64,000 nt of DNA from Paraburkholderia phytofirmans OLGA172 (GTDB lineage Bacteria; Pseudomonadota; Gammaproteobacteria; Burkholderiales; Burkholderiaceae): NCBI RefSeq assembly GCF_001634365.1, contig NZ_CP014579.1, positions 1,798,001-1,862,000 on the forward strand, in the 5' to 3' direction. Under the pieces are notes generated by a model. It searched no databases and had not been told where the DNA came from. It saw only the letters and a program-made list of their open reading frames with translations. The translations under genes were made by a program, and so were the position numbers. Positions 54,732 through 61,839 of the stretch are shown here, one piece after another (the first letter of the stretch is position 1; every line of letters starts with the position of its first letter).

Positions 54732-54898
54732 TGCTTTTCAGGTTTCCGATTCTTCGACTGATGAAGCCGGTTAACGCGGTGCTGGCTGGCCAAGATGCCG
54801 AACAACGCTTCGGCCAGCTCGCGTTCGTATGCCGGTGGCGTGAGATTGATCGTGCGATAGGTGAACTCCTGCAACTGGACTCCCTGTGGCTTTGTCAT
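54728..54898 (-). pseudogene. Truncated recombinase-like small protein (copy B)
   Basis: A 56-codon frame, MTKPQGVQLQEFTYRTINLT, then PPAYERELAEALFGILASQH, then a new tail ending at TGA 54728-54730. The first 37 residues match the full-length protein at 58573-58881; after that the sequence switches to the region preceding the SDR gene (57027-57060). Its stop overlaps the reductase start as ATGA, so it could still serve translational coupling. Evidence for an internal deletion of a duplicated operon. Confidence 0.8.
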
Positions 54899-55010
54899 GG
54901 CATCTCCTTGATGAACGGTACGGAGCGGGACACCCAGAGCGACTTCATCCTATCGTAAACGACTTCCTCAATTCGTAAATCCATCCAGTTCCTATGGTTA
55001 ATGCGAAAGG
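54780..55010. repeat. Direct repeat, copy B (promoter and first codons)
   Basis: Repeats 58768-58995 in the same orientation. It covers the leader, ribosome site (AAGGAGATGCC), start and about 37 codons of the recombinase-like gene. Differences are scattered single bases and a few small changes in the 5' leader. Confidence 0.85.
54953..54980. promoter_or_regulatory. Candidate operator, copy B: TCGTAAACGA plus TCGTAAAT
   Basis: A 10-bp palindrome TCGTAAACGA (54953-54962) followed by a half-like site TCGTAAAT (54973-54980), starts 20 bp apart, i.e. two helical turns. The same pair with the same spacing is in copy A (58935-58962). It lies between the reductase operon and the divergent IclR gene, so IclR binding is plausible. 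Confidence 0.5.
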
Positions 55011-55263
55011 TCTCGCTTCCTTCTGCAGACGAGCTTGGAGACCCGGCCATTCCTTACCTGCATTACGAAAACCGGTAACCATGTCAAATTTATGGCTTTT
55101 ACGTATTGCGGAATTCCTTTTCGCTATGATGACGGGGCCTGTCAACCGCATGTCGTCTGACCGTCATGACTGAACGCAGGATCCGATTTCCCCTTCTACA
55201 GCGCCGGGCAGGCACGCAGTGCGCCCCTGCTTCACGATACGCGCGCGGCGCAATGGGTGGCAC

Positions 55264-56130
55264 ATGACCAAAATGAGAACACTGGCTAACCAAAGCGATC
55301 CATCGCACGACGAGCAACTGGCGGAGCTTTCAGACGGCAATGCTCGCGGCGGCGTGCAATCGATAGAAGTCGGTGCATCGCTGCTGGCAGTACTCGCACA
55401 TGCCGATGCTGGACTTTCGTTGACGGCCCTCGCATCCGCGACCGGGATGCCGGCGAGCAAGGCGCATCGCTACCTGACTAGTTTCGTTCGGGCAGGCATT
55501 ATCGAGCGGGATGCCGCCAGCGGACTTTTTGACCCGGGCCCACTTGCTCGAGCGCTCGGGCTGGCGGCACTTCGCCGACAAGATACGGTGCTGGAAGCCG
55601 CTAGCGTGATGGAAGCTCTGCGGGATGAGCTGGAAGAGAATGTGGTCCTTTCCGTCTGGGACGAAGGTGCGCCCGCCATGATCAGGGTAGAAGAACACTC
55701 ACGCGCGTTCTCGATCAAGGTAAGGATCGGCGCGCGATTACCGCTATTAACATCCGCGCAAGGCCAGATCTTCGCTGCATGGCTTCCGCCTGCACTCACG
55801 AGAATTCATATTGCACGCGAATTGCAAGATAATAGCGATGCACTGCGACGCATAGGAGTGCGGTCAGAAACCGATCTCGCCAAGTTGCTTGCTAAAATTC
55901 GCCGCGACGGTGTCGCTACGTTAGTCGGCGGGATTGTCGAGGGCATTTCGGGGACGACTGCGCCGGTTTTTCGCTATCCCGGTACCCTGGCCGCGGCGAT
56001 GACGGTTCTGACTATTGGCAAATGCAGTCCCCAGTTGCAGAGAACAATTCAGACCGCGCTTAAAGCTGCGGCAGCCGAGCTTTCCGAAAGACTTGGTGCG
56101 CCAATCCCGCCGAAAACGAGCGAAGGCTGA
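55264..56130 (+). CDS. IclR family transcriptional regulator
   Basis: A 288-residue IclR protein. Winged helix about 35-95: VGASLLAVLAHADAGLSLTALASATGMPASKAHRYLTSFVRAG; effector domain from about 115 with ENVVLSVWDEGAPAMIRVEE and the C-terminal GIVEGISGTTAPVF block that shapes the ligand pocket. ATG 55264 is preferred; ATG 55273 is also possible. Divergent from the reductase operon and convergent with the Rieske operon's last gene, so a regulator placed between the two arms of the system. Confidence 0.92.
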   Translation: MTKMRTLANQSDPSHDEQLAELSDGNARGGVQSIEVGASLLAVLAHADAGLSLTALASATGMPASKAHRYLTSFVRAGIIERDAASGLFDPGPLARALGLAALRRQDTVLEAASVMEALRDELEENVVLSVWDEGAPAMIRVEEHSRAFSIKVRIGARLPLLTSAQGQIFAAWLPPALTRIHIARELQDNSDALRRIGVRSETDLAKLLAKIRRDGVATLVGGIVEGISGTTAPVFRYPGTLAAAMTVLTIGKCSPQLQRTIQTALKAAAAELSERLGAPIPPKTSEG

Positions 56131-56273
56131 TGCGAGCATTGGAAAGCGTGACTCAATGCCTTCTGGACTGCGTCGTTGCGTATGTAATCTCGTCGATCAC
56201 GTGCAAAAGCTGGCTTCAGGCTGCGTTCTCTTCGCGATGACGATTCACTCGTGCTCGACAAGCGCCATTGCAT

Positions 56274-57026
56274 TCACAAATGTCGTCCGCCATCGACCAC
56301 AATGCGCACTCCCGTCGCGACGGTCAGATGGGTCACACATGCCATGATCGCCTTCGCGACGTCTTCCGGTTCAACGACCCGCTTTAAAGGCGTCGACGCC
56401 ACAAACGTATTTAACGCTTCGCGGTCTCTGCCTGGAAGGAAGTCTGTGGCGACGGCAGCGGGCGAGACGCATAGCACTCGCACTTCCGGACCTAGCACTC
56501 GCGCAAGCGACATGGTCATCGTGTCGACAGCTGCCTTTGCCGCGCAATATGCGATGTTGCTACCAGATCCAGTAAAGGCCGATATCGACGATACATTCAC
56601 GACAACGGCATCGCCCGACGCGCGCAACAAGGGCAGTAGCGCACGAATGACCGAGTAAGGCCCGCGAGCATTCGTGACCAGCATCGAATCAAACAGCGTC
56701 TCGTCAAGCGCGTCGAGATTGGAATGCGCAATGGGTTGAGTAAAGCCGGCGGAGTTGACGAGCACATCGACCTTTCCGTATTTGTTCTGCAATTCATGCG
56801 CGAGTGCCCGAGTGGTCGTTACGTCTTCGAGCTCGACCTTCGCGATCTCGTGCCCGGTACCGGGCAAGCTCTCACATAACCGGCGCGCGCGGTCTTCGCC
56901 GTTGTTATATCCGATTACCACGCTCGCGCCGGCTCGGGCGAGCATCTTCACCGTCGCTGCCCCGATGCCGCTGCTACCACCGGTGACCATTGCAACCTTG
57001 CCGTTCAAGTTGTTCGATTCGTTCAT
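56274..57026 (-). CDS. SDR family oxidoreductase
   Basis: A 250-residue classical SDR: MVTGGSSGIG (13-21), NSAG (91-94), catalytic S147, Y160, K164; C-terminus RIVVDGGRHL. Last gene of the minus-strand Rieske operon, 54 bases after the YCII gene. In the pathway it would oxidise a cis-diol or alcohol, but substrate is not proven. Its first 57 or so bases also occur at the start of the reductase gene at 54731, a mark of recombination. Confidence 0.92.
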   Translation of the reverse strand: MNESNNLNGKVAMVTGGSSGIGAATVKMLARAGASVVIGYNNGEDRARRLCESLPGTGHEIAKVELEDVTTTRALAHELQNKYGKVDVLVNSAGFTQPIAHSNLDALDETLFDSMLVTNARGPYSVIRALLPLLRASGDAVVVNVSSISAFTGSGSNIAYCAAKAAVDTMTMSLARVLGPEVRVLCVSPAAVATDFLPGRDREALNTFVASTPLKRVVEPEDVAKAIMACVTHLTVATGVRIVVDGGRHL

Positions 57027-57080
57027 TGCTGTTCAGGTCCACGATTCTTCGACTGACGAAACTCGTTGAAGGGTTTGGCG

Positions 57081-57497
57081 CTAGCCTACCTCGATCCGTC
57101 GCTCGGTAAGGCGCACCGTCAGCTGGACGCAGCCCTCGTTCATCCACCAGGGGACGATGCGGTACGTGCGAAGTCCACTCTTGTGAAACGGACACGTATC
57201 GGCGATTTCGGCAGCTTGCTCGCGCGATTCGGCACGCAGGATGAACATCCCATCGCCATTCCAGTAGGCGGGATCGTTTTTGTCACGGAACGGTCCCGCA
57301 GCAAACGCAATTCCCTTGTGCTCCAGTCCCGCGATCCAGGCCAGATGCTCCGCCATCTTTGGCCTGAGGTTTGCCATCGGATCGCCTTCGCGCTCCGTGC
57401 GCTCAGTAAAGCAGATATAAAACTGCTGGCGCGCCAGGCGCTCGCGCAAGGCAAGTTCGTTCTCGTCGTCCGTAAGGACGTCCTGATGCTGGTTCAT
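57081..57497 (-). CDS. YCII-domain (YciI-like) protein
   Basis: A 138-residue protein. The YCII barrel spans about 30-125: QQFYICFTERT, PKMAEHLAWIAGLEHKGIAFAAGPF with the conserved His, and DGMFILRAESREQAAEIADTCPFHKSGLRTYRIVPWW. YCII-family members include dehydrochlorinating (TftG) and muconolactone-isomerase-like enzymes. Starts after the strong site GGGGGGCACGGAG; a TTG five codons earlier is in frame. It lies between the Rieske and SDR genes. Confidence 0.85.
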   Translation of the reverse strand: MNQHQDVLTDDENELALRERLARQQFYICFTERTEREGDPMANLRPKMAEHLAWIAGLEHKGIAFAAGPFRDKNDPAYWNGDGMFILRAESREQAAEIADTCPFHKSGLRTYRIVPWWMNEGCVQLTVRLTERRIEVG

Positions 57498-57539
57498 CTC
57501 CGTGCCCCCCAAGATTGGCGCTGCCTACGATGTGCTTAC

Positions 57540-58580
57540 CTATGCTTCCGCTCCGGTACGCATCCGCTCTCTGCTTTCCAGTTGCTTGCGCACCACGTCG
57601 CGCACGTGGCGACGCAGCCTCGCCAGGCCAACATCGTGCTGGTACAGCTTCTCCTGCATCGGCCACGGGGGCATTCCTTCCAGTATGTCCTTGTCTTCCT
57701 GGACAATTTCCCAGTTGAAATGCTCCAACTTCGTGTTGAACATGAAGCGAAACAGGTCCGCTTCCCAACCGGCGACATTGCGCATTCGCCAAATGGTGAT
57801 CTGGCAGGTATGCTCGTCGATCGGTGTAGCCAGCGGAAAGACGCGCCAGTTTCCGCCAGGCCCGCATTCCGGCGGCGCGTTGTAGCCGATCCGGAACCAG
57901 AACGCACCGGTATCGATAAATTCCATCAGTTCGACGTTGTCGCCCTTGCTGATCTCCCTGCGTACCGTGAAGCCGGTATCCGTCGGCGTGACTAGCACCT
58001 GATTGGCAACCCCGCTCTCGAAATACTGGGTGTCCTTGTGCAGATACTCCGGATGCATGATGTCGAGCACGTTGTCCCACATGTACTGGTAGTTCGTCTG
58101 CCAGGTCATGGAGATGGGGAATCCGGTCCAGTCAGCCGACTCGTATTCACGGGGAAAAACAAGGGGCAAAGGCTCGGTATCCTCGTCCTCGCCGAACCAC
58201 GCCCAGAGCCCCTGGAAATGTTCGACCACCGGATAGGAGCGAACCATCTTCTTGCCGACATACGCACACTGAGGGTAGGCAGGCACTGCAGTGACTACTC
58301 CCTCCCCCGACACCTCCACACCGTGATAGCGACAGCTCAGCTTCCCATCCTCAAGCCGGCCCATCGATAACGGCGCTCCGCGGTGCGGGCAGATATCCTC
58401 GATCAGGTTGACCTTTCCGCCTGTATCCCGCCACGCCACCAAAGCCACGCCCAGACGTTTGATGCCGACAGGCTGGTTACCGACCATGGCGGATGGGCCA
58501 ATGCACCACCAGCGATTGCGCACACCAGTCAAAACGCTCCGCTCGACGCGATCCTCGATTCGCTCATTCTGTTCAAGCAT
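57540..58580 (-). CDS. Rieske non-heme iron oxygenase, alpha subunit (VanA-like)
   Basis: A 346-residue Rieske oxygenase. The [2Fe-2S] ligands are C64-x-H66 in CPHRG and C83-x2-H86 in CRYHG. The mononuclear iron site is NVLDIMHPEYLH: N170, D173, H176, H181. Length and single-subunit layout resemble VanA-type O-demethylases and phthalate-type oxygenases rather than two-subunit benzoate dioxygenases. The matching reductase is at 53715. The start overlaps the preceding recombinase-like gene by eight bases. Substrate unknown. Confidence 0.94.
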   Translation of the reverse strand: MLEQNERIEDRVERSVLTGVRNRWWCIGPSAMVGNQPVGIKRLGVALVAWRDTGGKVNLIEDICPHRGAPLSMGRLEDGKLSCRYHGVEVSGEGVVTAVPAYPQCAYVGKKMVRSYPVVEHFQGLWAWFGEDEDTEPLPLVFPREYESADWTGFPISMTWQTNYQYMWDNVLDIMHPEYLHKDTQYFESGVANQVLVTPTDTGFTVRREISKGDNVELMEFIDTGAFWFRIGYNAPPECGPGGNWRVFPLATPIDEHTCQITIWRMRNVAGWEADLFRFMFNTKLEHFNWEIVQEDKDILEGMPPWPMQEKLYQHDVGLARLRRHVRDVVRKQLESRERMRTGAEA

Positions 58581-58881
58581 GATTTGCCTCCCTAAGGCTC
58601 AACCCTGGATAGCCATGCGCGCCCACACGCGCTCCCACGCTGTTGGTCCAGGACCCAAGACGCCGCATCTCCGCCCTGAAGGCGGTCGCACTCCACTGTC
58701 CGCCGCCACTCGGCTTGAAACCGGCCTCATTGAGCGCTGCTGCGATTGCTTCCGGCTCATGAACCGAACTGCCCAAGATGCCGAACAACGCTTCGGCCAG
58801 CTCGCGCTCGTATGCCGGCGGCGTGAGATCGATCGTGCGATAGGTGAACTCCGGCAACTGGACTCCCTGTGGCCTTGTCAT
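58573..58881 (-). CDS. Recombinase-like small protein, first gene of Rieske operon
   Basis: A 102-residue protein starting MTRPQGVQLPEFTYRTIDLT. The region EAIAAALNEAGFKPSGGGQWSATAFRAEMRRLG resembles the helix-turn-helix after the catalytic core of serine recombinases (N-x-x-G-x-x-x-P-x-G-G-x-W), but no catalytic Ser domain is present. It is therefore a stand-alone recombinase-like domain. It overlaps the Rieske gene and so is probably translationally coupled to it. Role unknown; it could bind DNA or help assembly. AAGGAGATGCC precedes the ATG. Confidence 0.82.
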   Translation of the reverse strand: MTRPQGVQLPEFTYRTIDLTPPAYERELAEALFGILGSSVHEPEAIAAALNEAGFKPSGGGQWSATAFRAEMRRLGSWTNSVGARVGAHGYPGLSLREANHA

Positions 58882-58995
58882 GGCATCTCCTTGATGAACG
58901 GTACGGGGTGAGGCCCCCGAGTGACTTCATCCTATCGTAAACGATTTACACCATTCGTAAATCCATCCAGTTCCTATAATTAATGCAAGTGGCCA
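58768..58995. repeat. Direct repeat, copy A (promoter and first codons)
   Basis: Partner of 54780-55010, same orientation. Intact, since the full recombinase-like gene and Rieske operon follow. Confidence 0.85.
58935..58962. promoter_or_regulatory. Candidate operator, copy A: TCGTAAACGA plus TCGTAAAT
   Basis: TCGTAAACGA at 58935-58944 and TCGTAAAT at 58955-58962, spacing as in copy B. Upstream of the recombinase-like/Rieske operon. Candidate site for the IclR regulator at 55264. Confidence 0.5.
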
Positions 58996-59104
58996 CCTTC
59001 CTTCTCCAACCACGCGCACGAACAACGGCTACTTTGGACTGTGCCGCGTCGCCCTGCCCTTACTCTTCCGATTCCTTTACCGTGCGCGGCGCATAGAGGC
59101 TGCG

Positions 59105-59350
59105 CATCGTGCAGTTGATTGCCAGCGTTTCGGCGCCGTGCTCGCCGTAGAGGTTCGGATCCTCGACGAACAGCGTTATGTGCTCGCTAACCCGTTCGCC
59201 GGCATCAAGGTACGCGGCAATCCCCGGATCGCGATGCTGGACACCTCTCGGGTTTTAGCGAAGGCGAGTGGCTACTCGTGCGTACCGTCTCGGACGGACT
59301 TGAGCACTCGTATGGCTGGTCTGATTCAGCCGCGCGGCGACTGCGGCGCT
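59105..59350 (+). pseudogene. Tyrosine recombinase (phage-type integrase) remnant
   Basis: The plus strand reads RILDEQRYVLANPFAGIKVR, and then, after a frameshift at about 59250, GFSEGEWLLVRTVSDGLEHS followed by YGWSDSAARRLRRS. These are the N-terminal core-binding to catalytic-domain transition of a tyrosine integrase (EQRYVLANPFAG-K-RG and GEWLLVRTV-DGLE-SYGW). The catalytic R-H-R-Y residues are all missing downstream, where the AEC gene's 3' end begins. Confidence 0.75.
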
Positions 59351-60307
59351 CTACAGGTGTCCCAGCAAGACGATGGTGCCGCTCAGCGTCACGGCGGACA
59401 GCAGGCTCGAAGCGACAAGGGTCGTTCCCGCAGACGTATCCCTGACGCCGTACGACAAGCCAAAAAGAATGCCGAAGGAACCGCACGGAATCGCCGCGAG
59501 CAGGACCGCCTGTCCGGCGATAGCTTTCGGCACGCCTAGCAGGCTGACGAGCACCAGCGCAATCAGCGGTTGCACAACGTTACTCAACAAAACGCCGAAA
59601 CCCGCCTGCGCGTCGAGCTTGAATGGCTGCGCCGCAAGCACGAGCCCGGTCGAGAACAACGCCAGACCGGCCGTCGTGCTGCCAATGATGTTGAGCGATT
59701 GGGATAGCAAATCCGGCAACGTCCACCCGCAGACCGACGCGAGCACACCTGCAATCGGCGCGAGTACGACTGGTTTGAGGAACGTGTTGCGCAATGCCTT
59801 GGCTAACAATCCATCGGTTCCCTGAAACTCGTTCGACGAAGCGGGCGCTGCAGGACGCGCACGCTCGAGCAGAATGAGCGCGGCGGGCGACATGACGACC
59901 GCCCCCGCCGTTACGGCGATTGCAACCGTGAGGTCGCTTTCGGGGCCATACACCGCACGCAGTAACGGCAGACCCACCGATGCGAAATTCGGCATGCCGA
60001 TCGTGACGGCCCTCACGGCGGCGTGAGCGAGATCCGATTTGAACACCGCGCGCGAAACCAGCAACGAGGCGAAATAGGGCACCAGCATCACGCCGATCAG
60101 CACCGCGATCAGCACGGCATGTTGCGCAAGACTCGCCCGCTGCATCTTCGCGGTGTAAAGAAAAAGCGCGAACGGCAGCGCATAGTCGACGAGCATCGTA
60201 TTGATCGACGACAGCGGCAGCGCTCCTTGTTTGATTCTCCCGGCGAAATATCCCGCTCCCATCGAGAACAGGAATGGGATCAGCGCACTTGCGATTTCGG
60301 AAGTCAT
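59351..60307 (-). CDS. AEC (auxin efflux carrier) family transporter
   Basis: A 318-residue inner-membrane protein with ten hydrophobic segments in two five-helix halves: ALIPFLFSMGAGYFAGR, NTMLVDYALPFALFLYTA, GMPNFASVGLPLL, then NTFLKPVVLAPIAGVLASV and AIPCGSFGILFGLSYG. Family members move malonate, auxin or other organic acids. ATG 60307 starts helix 1; the frame extends further upstream without a site. It follows the hydrolase gene by 76 bases, probably in one transcript with the DUF4148 and hydrolase genes. Confidence 0.9.
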   Translation of the reverse strand: MTSEIASALIPFLFSMGAGYFAGRIKQGALPLSSINTMLVDYALPFALFLYTAKMQRASLAQHAVLIAVLIGVMLVPYFASLLVSRAVFKSDLAHAAVRAVTIGMPNFASVGLPLLRAVYGPESDLTVAIAVTAGAVVMSPAALILLERARPAAPASSNEFQGTDGLLAKALRNTFLKPVVLAPIAGVLASVCGWTLPDLLSQSLNIIGSTTAGLALFSTGLVLAAQPFKLDAQAGFGVLLSNVVQPLIALVLVSLLGVPKAIAGQAVLLAAIPCGSFGILFGLSYGVRDTSAGTTLVASSLLSAVTLSGTIVLLGHL

Positions 60308-60383
60308 GATGGTTACCGTGTATGCAGTCCGGACGAAGCGTCGCAAGCACGCCGTGGCTGGCCGTGCTCGCGACGGATTGGCT

Positions 60384-61253
60384 TCAGCCTTTCCAGTCCT
60401 TGAGAAAGTCGACCAGAAGCCGATTGACGATTTCCGGCTGTTCTTCATGCGGCAAATGGCCGGCACGCGGAATGGCGTGCGTGACGACGTCGCGTGCCAT
60501 ACCCTTCCACACATCCGGCATGTCGAACATCTTGCCTACCGCGTAGAACTCCGCGCCCCACAGGGCGAGCGTCGGGGCCTGGATCAGCACATCGGCGTCT
60601 ACTTTGTCGTGAGCGACATCGACCGCGTTGGCACGGTAGTCCGCCATTGCACCCCGCACGGCACCCGGCGCTTCGTATGCCCGAACGTAGGTCTCGAACG
60701 CTTCGCCCGAGATCGTGTGCGGGTTGTAGGACCAGTCGGAGAACAAGTGTCGCAGCCATGCACGCTCGTTGCCCGCGATCAGCGTCTCCGGCAGATCGGG
60801 GACCTGATGGAACAGGAAGAACCAATATGCGCGCGCGATCTGTGCGTTGATTGACTGGGCGACGATGCGTGTCGGCACGTTGTCCATGACGACGAGGCGA
60901 TCGACCGCCTCCGGATGGTCCTTCGCGAAGCGCGTCGCGACCCGCGCACCGCGGTCGTGGCTCACGAGCGCAATACGCTCGATCGACAGTTCGCGCAGGA
61001 GCGCACGCAGATCGTTCGCCATCGTGCGCTTGTCGTAGCCGTCCGCGGGCTTTTCCGTCTCGCCATAGCCCCGCAGGTCCGGTGCGATCACGCGGTAATG
61101 TTGCGCGAGCACGGGAATCTGATGCCGCCACGCGTAATGCGTTTCCGGAAAGCCGTGCAGCAGGACGACGGGGGCGCCTTCGCCCGCCTCGACAAAGTGT
61201 TGGCGGATGCCGTTCGCTGTAATCGTGTGATGGGTGACGTCCAGATTGCTCAT
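60384..61253 (-). CDS. Alpha/beta hydrolase with Asp nucleophile (epoxide hydrolase/haloacetate dehalogenase-like)
   Basis: A 289-residue hydrolase. HGFPETHYAWR is the oxyanion region, SHDRGARVATRFAKDHPE has the Asp nucleophile D100, and RAGHLPHEEQPE the catalytic His. This layout is that of fluoroacetate dehalogenases and related epoxide hydrolases. In the cap, the fluoride-binding His-Trp pair is not obvious: YWFFLFHQVPDLPE replaces YWHW-like, so defluorination is doubtful. Two bases separate it from the DUF4148 gene upstream. Acts in the cytoplasm. Confidence 0.9.
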   Translation of the reverse strand: MSNLDVTHHTITANGIRQHFVEAGEGAPVVLLHGFPETHYAWRHQIPVLAQHYRVIAPDLRGYGETEKPADGYDKRTMANDLRALLRELSIERIALVSHDRGARVATRFAKDHPEAVDRLVVMDNVPTRIVAQSINAQIARAYWFFLFHQVPDLPETLIAGNERAWLRHLFSDWSYNPHTISGEAFETYVRAYEAPGAVRGAMADYRANAVDVAHDKVDADVLIQAPTLALWGAEFYAVGKMFDMPDVWKGMARDVVTHAIPRAGHLPHEEQPEIVNRLLVDFLKDWKG

Positions 61254-61255
61254 GA

Positions 61256-61585
61256 TCAGCTCCCGAAATAGATCGAGTGCAATCCGGGGATCTCTTGTGC
61301 AGGTGCGGCGCGGCCGCCGGATGAAGACGAACCGGACGTCGCCGGGCCAAAGCTGCTGTTGGCTGCATCGCTCGTCCGCGACGCGTCGCGGGCCGCAACG
61401 CGCTGTTGCGCGGCGAGCAGTTCGGACGGATACGTGGCGTCGGACGTCGTGCCGCGATATCCCGCCTGTTGCAACTCGAGCAGTTCCGCCCGCACCTGCG
61501 CGCGCGTGACGCCGGATTGAGCGAAGGCTGCGACAGGGAGGGCCATCGTGGCCGTGAGCAGTGAAGCAATGAGGATGCGTTTCAT
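61256..61585 (-). CDS. DUF4148 domain-containing periplasmic protein
   Basis: A 109-residue protein with a clear signal peptide: MKRILIASLLTATMALPVAAFAQS. Then VTRAQVRAELLELQQAGYRG, the DUF4148 hallmark of Burkholderiales, and a Ser/Gly-rich tail. Role unknown in the family. It is two bases from the hydrolase gene, suggesting translational coupling. Confidence 0.93.
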   Translation of the reverse strand: MKRILIASLLTATMALPVAAFAQSGVTRAQVRAELLELQQAGYRGTTSDATYPSELLAAQQRVAARDASRTSDAANSSFGPATSGSSSSGGRAAPAQEIPGLHSIYFGS

Positions 61586-61743
61586 GATTGATTCTCCAAT
61601 AAGGGATCCGGTCAGCGCGTTCAATGGGGTGAACGTCTACCGGTTGGGAATCAGTCTATCGAGCGATATCAGCGCAATTAAGCCGGTGGCGCAGATAAAG
61701 ATTTTTGACGGCGCTGCGTGGAATCCGCATGCGCGCCTTTTGA

Positions 61744-61788
61744 GCGGCGGCCGCGCGCAGTGTCAGGCACAAGGGTCGCGGCCGCCGC
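61744..61788 (-). terminator. 12-bp hairpin downstream of LysR gene
   Basis: GCGGCGGCCGCG (61744-61755) and CGCGGCCGCCGC (61777-61788) pair perfectly around a 21-base loop. It lies between the LysR stop (61840) and the DUF4148 start on the minus strand; a likely terminator for LysR or a leader element for the operon. Confidence 0.5.
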
Positions 61789-61839
61789 AAACCGCGGTCG
61801 AGAAAGCCATCCGCGTTGCGTGGCCCGCGCCGGAAGGCG

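Noticed and set aside
58573..58881. Calling the small protein a Rieske oxygenase beta subunit.
   Set aside because: It is too short (102 residues against about 160-180) and has no cone-shaped beta-sheet pattern; the recombinase-like helix-turn-helix text fits better.
60384..61253. Naming the hydrolase a fluoroacetate dehalogenase.
   Set aside because: The Asp elbow fits, but the His-Trp pair that binds fluoride is replaced in YWFFLF, so only the broader family is supported.
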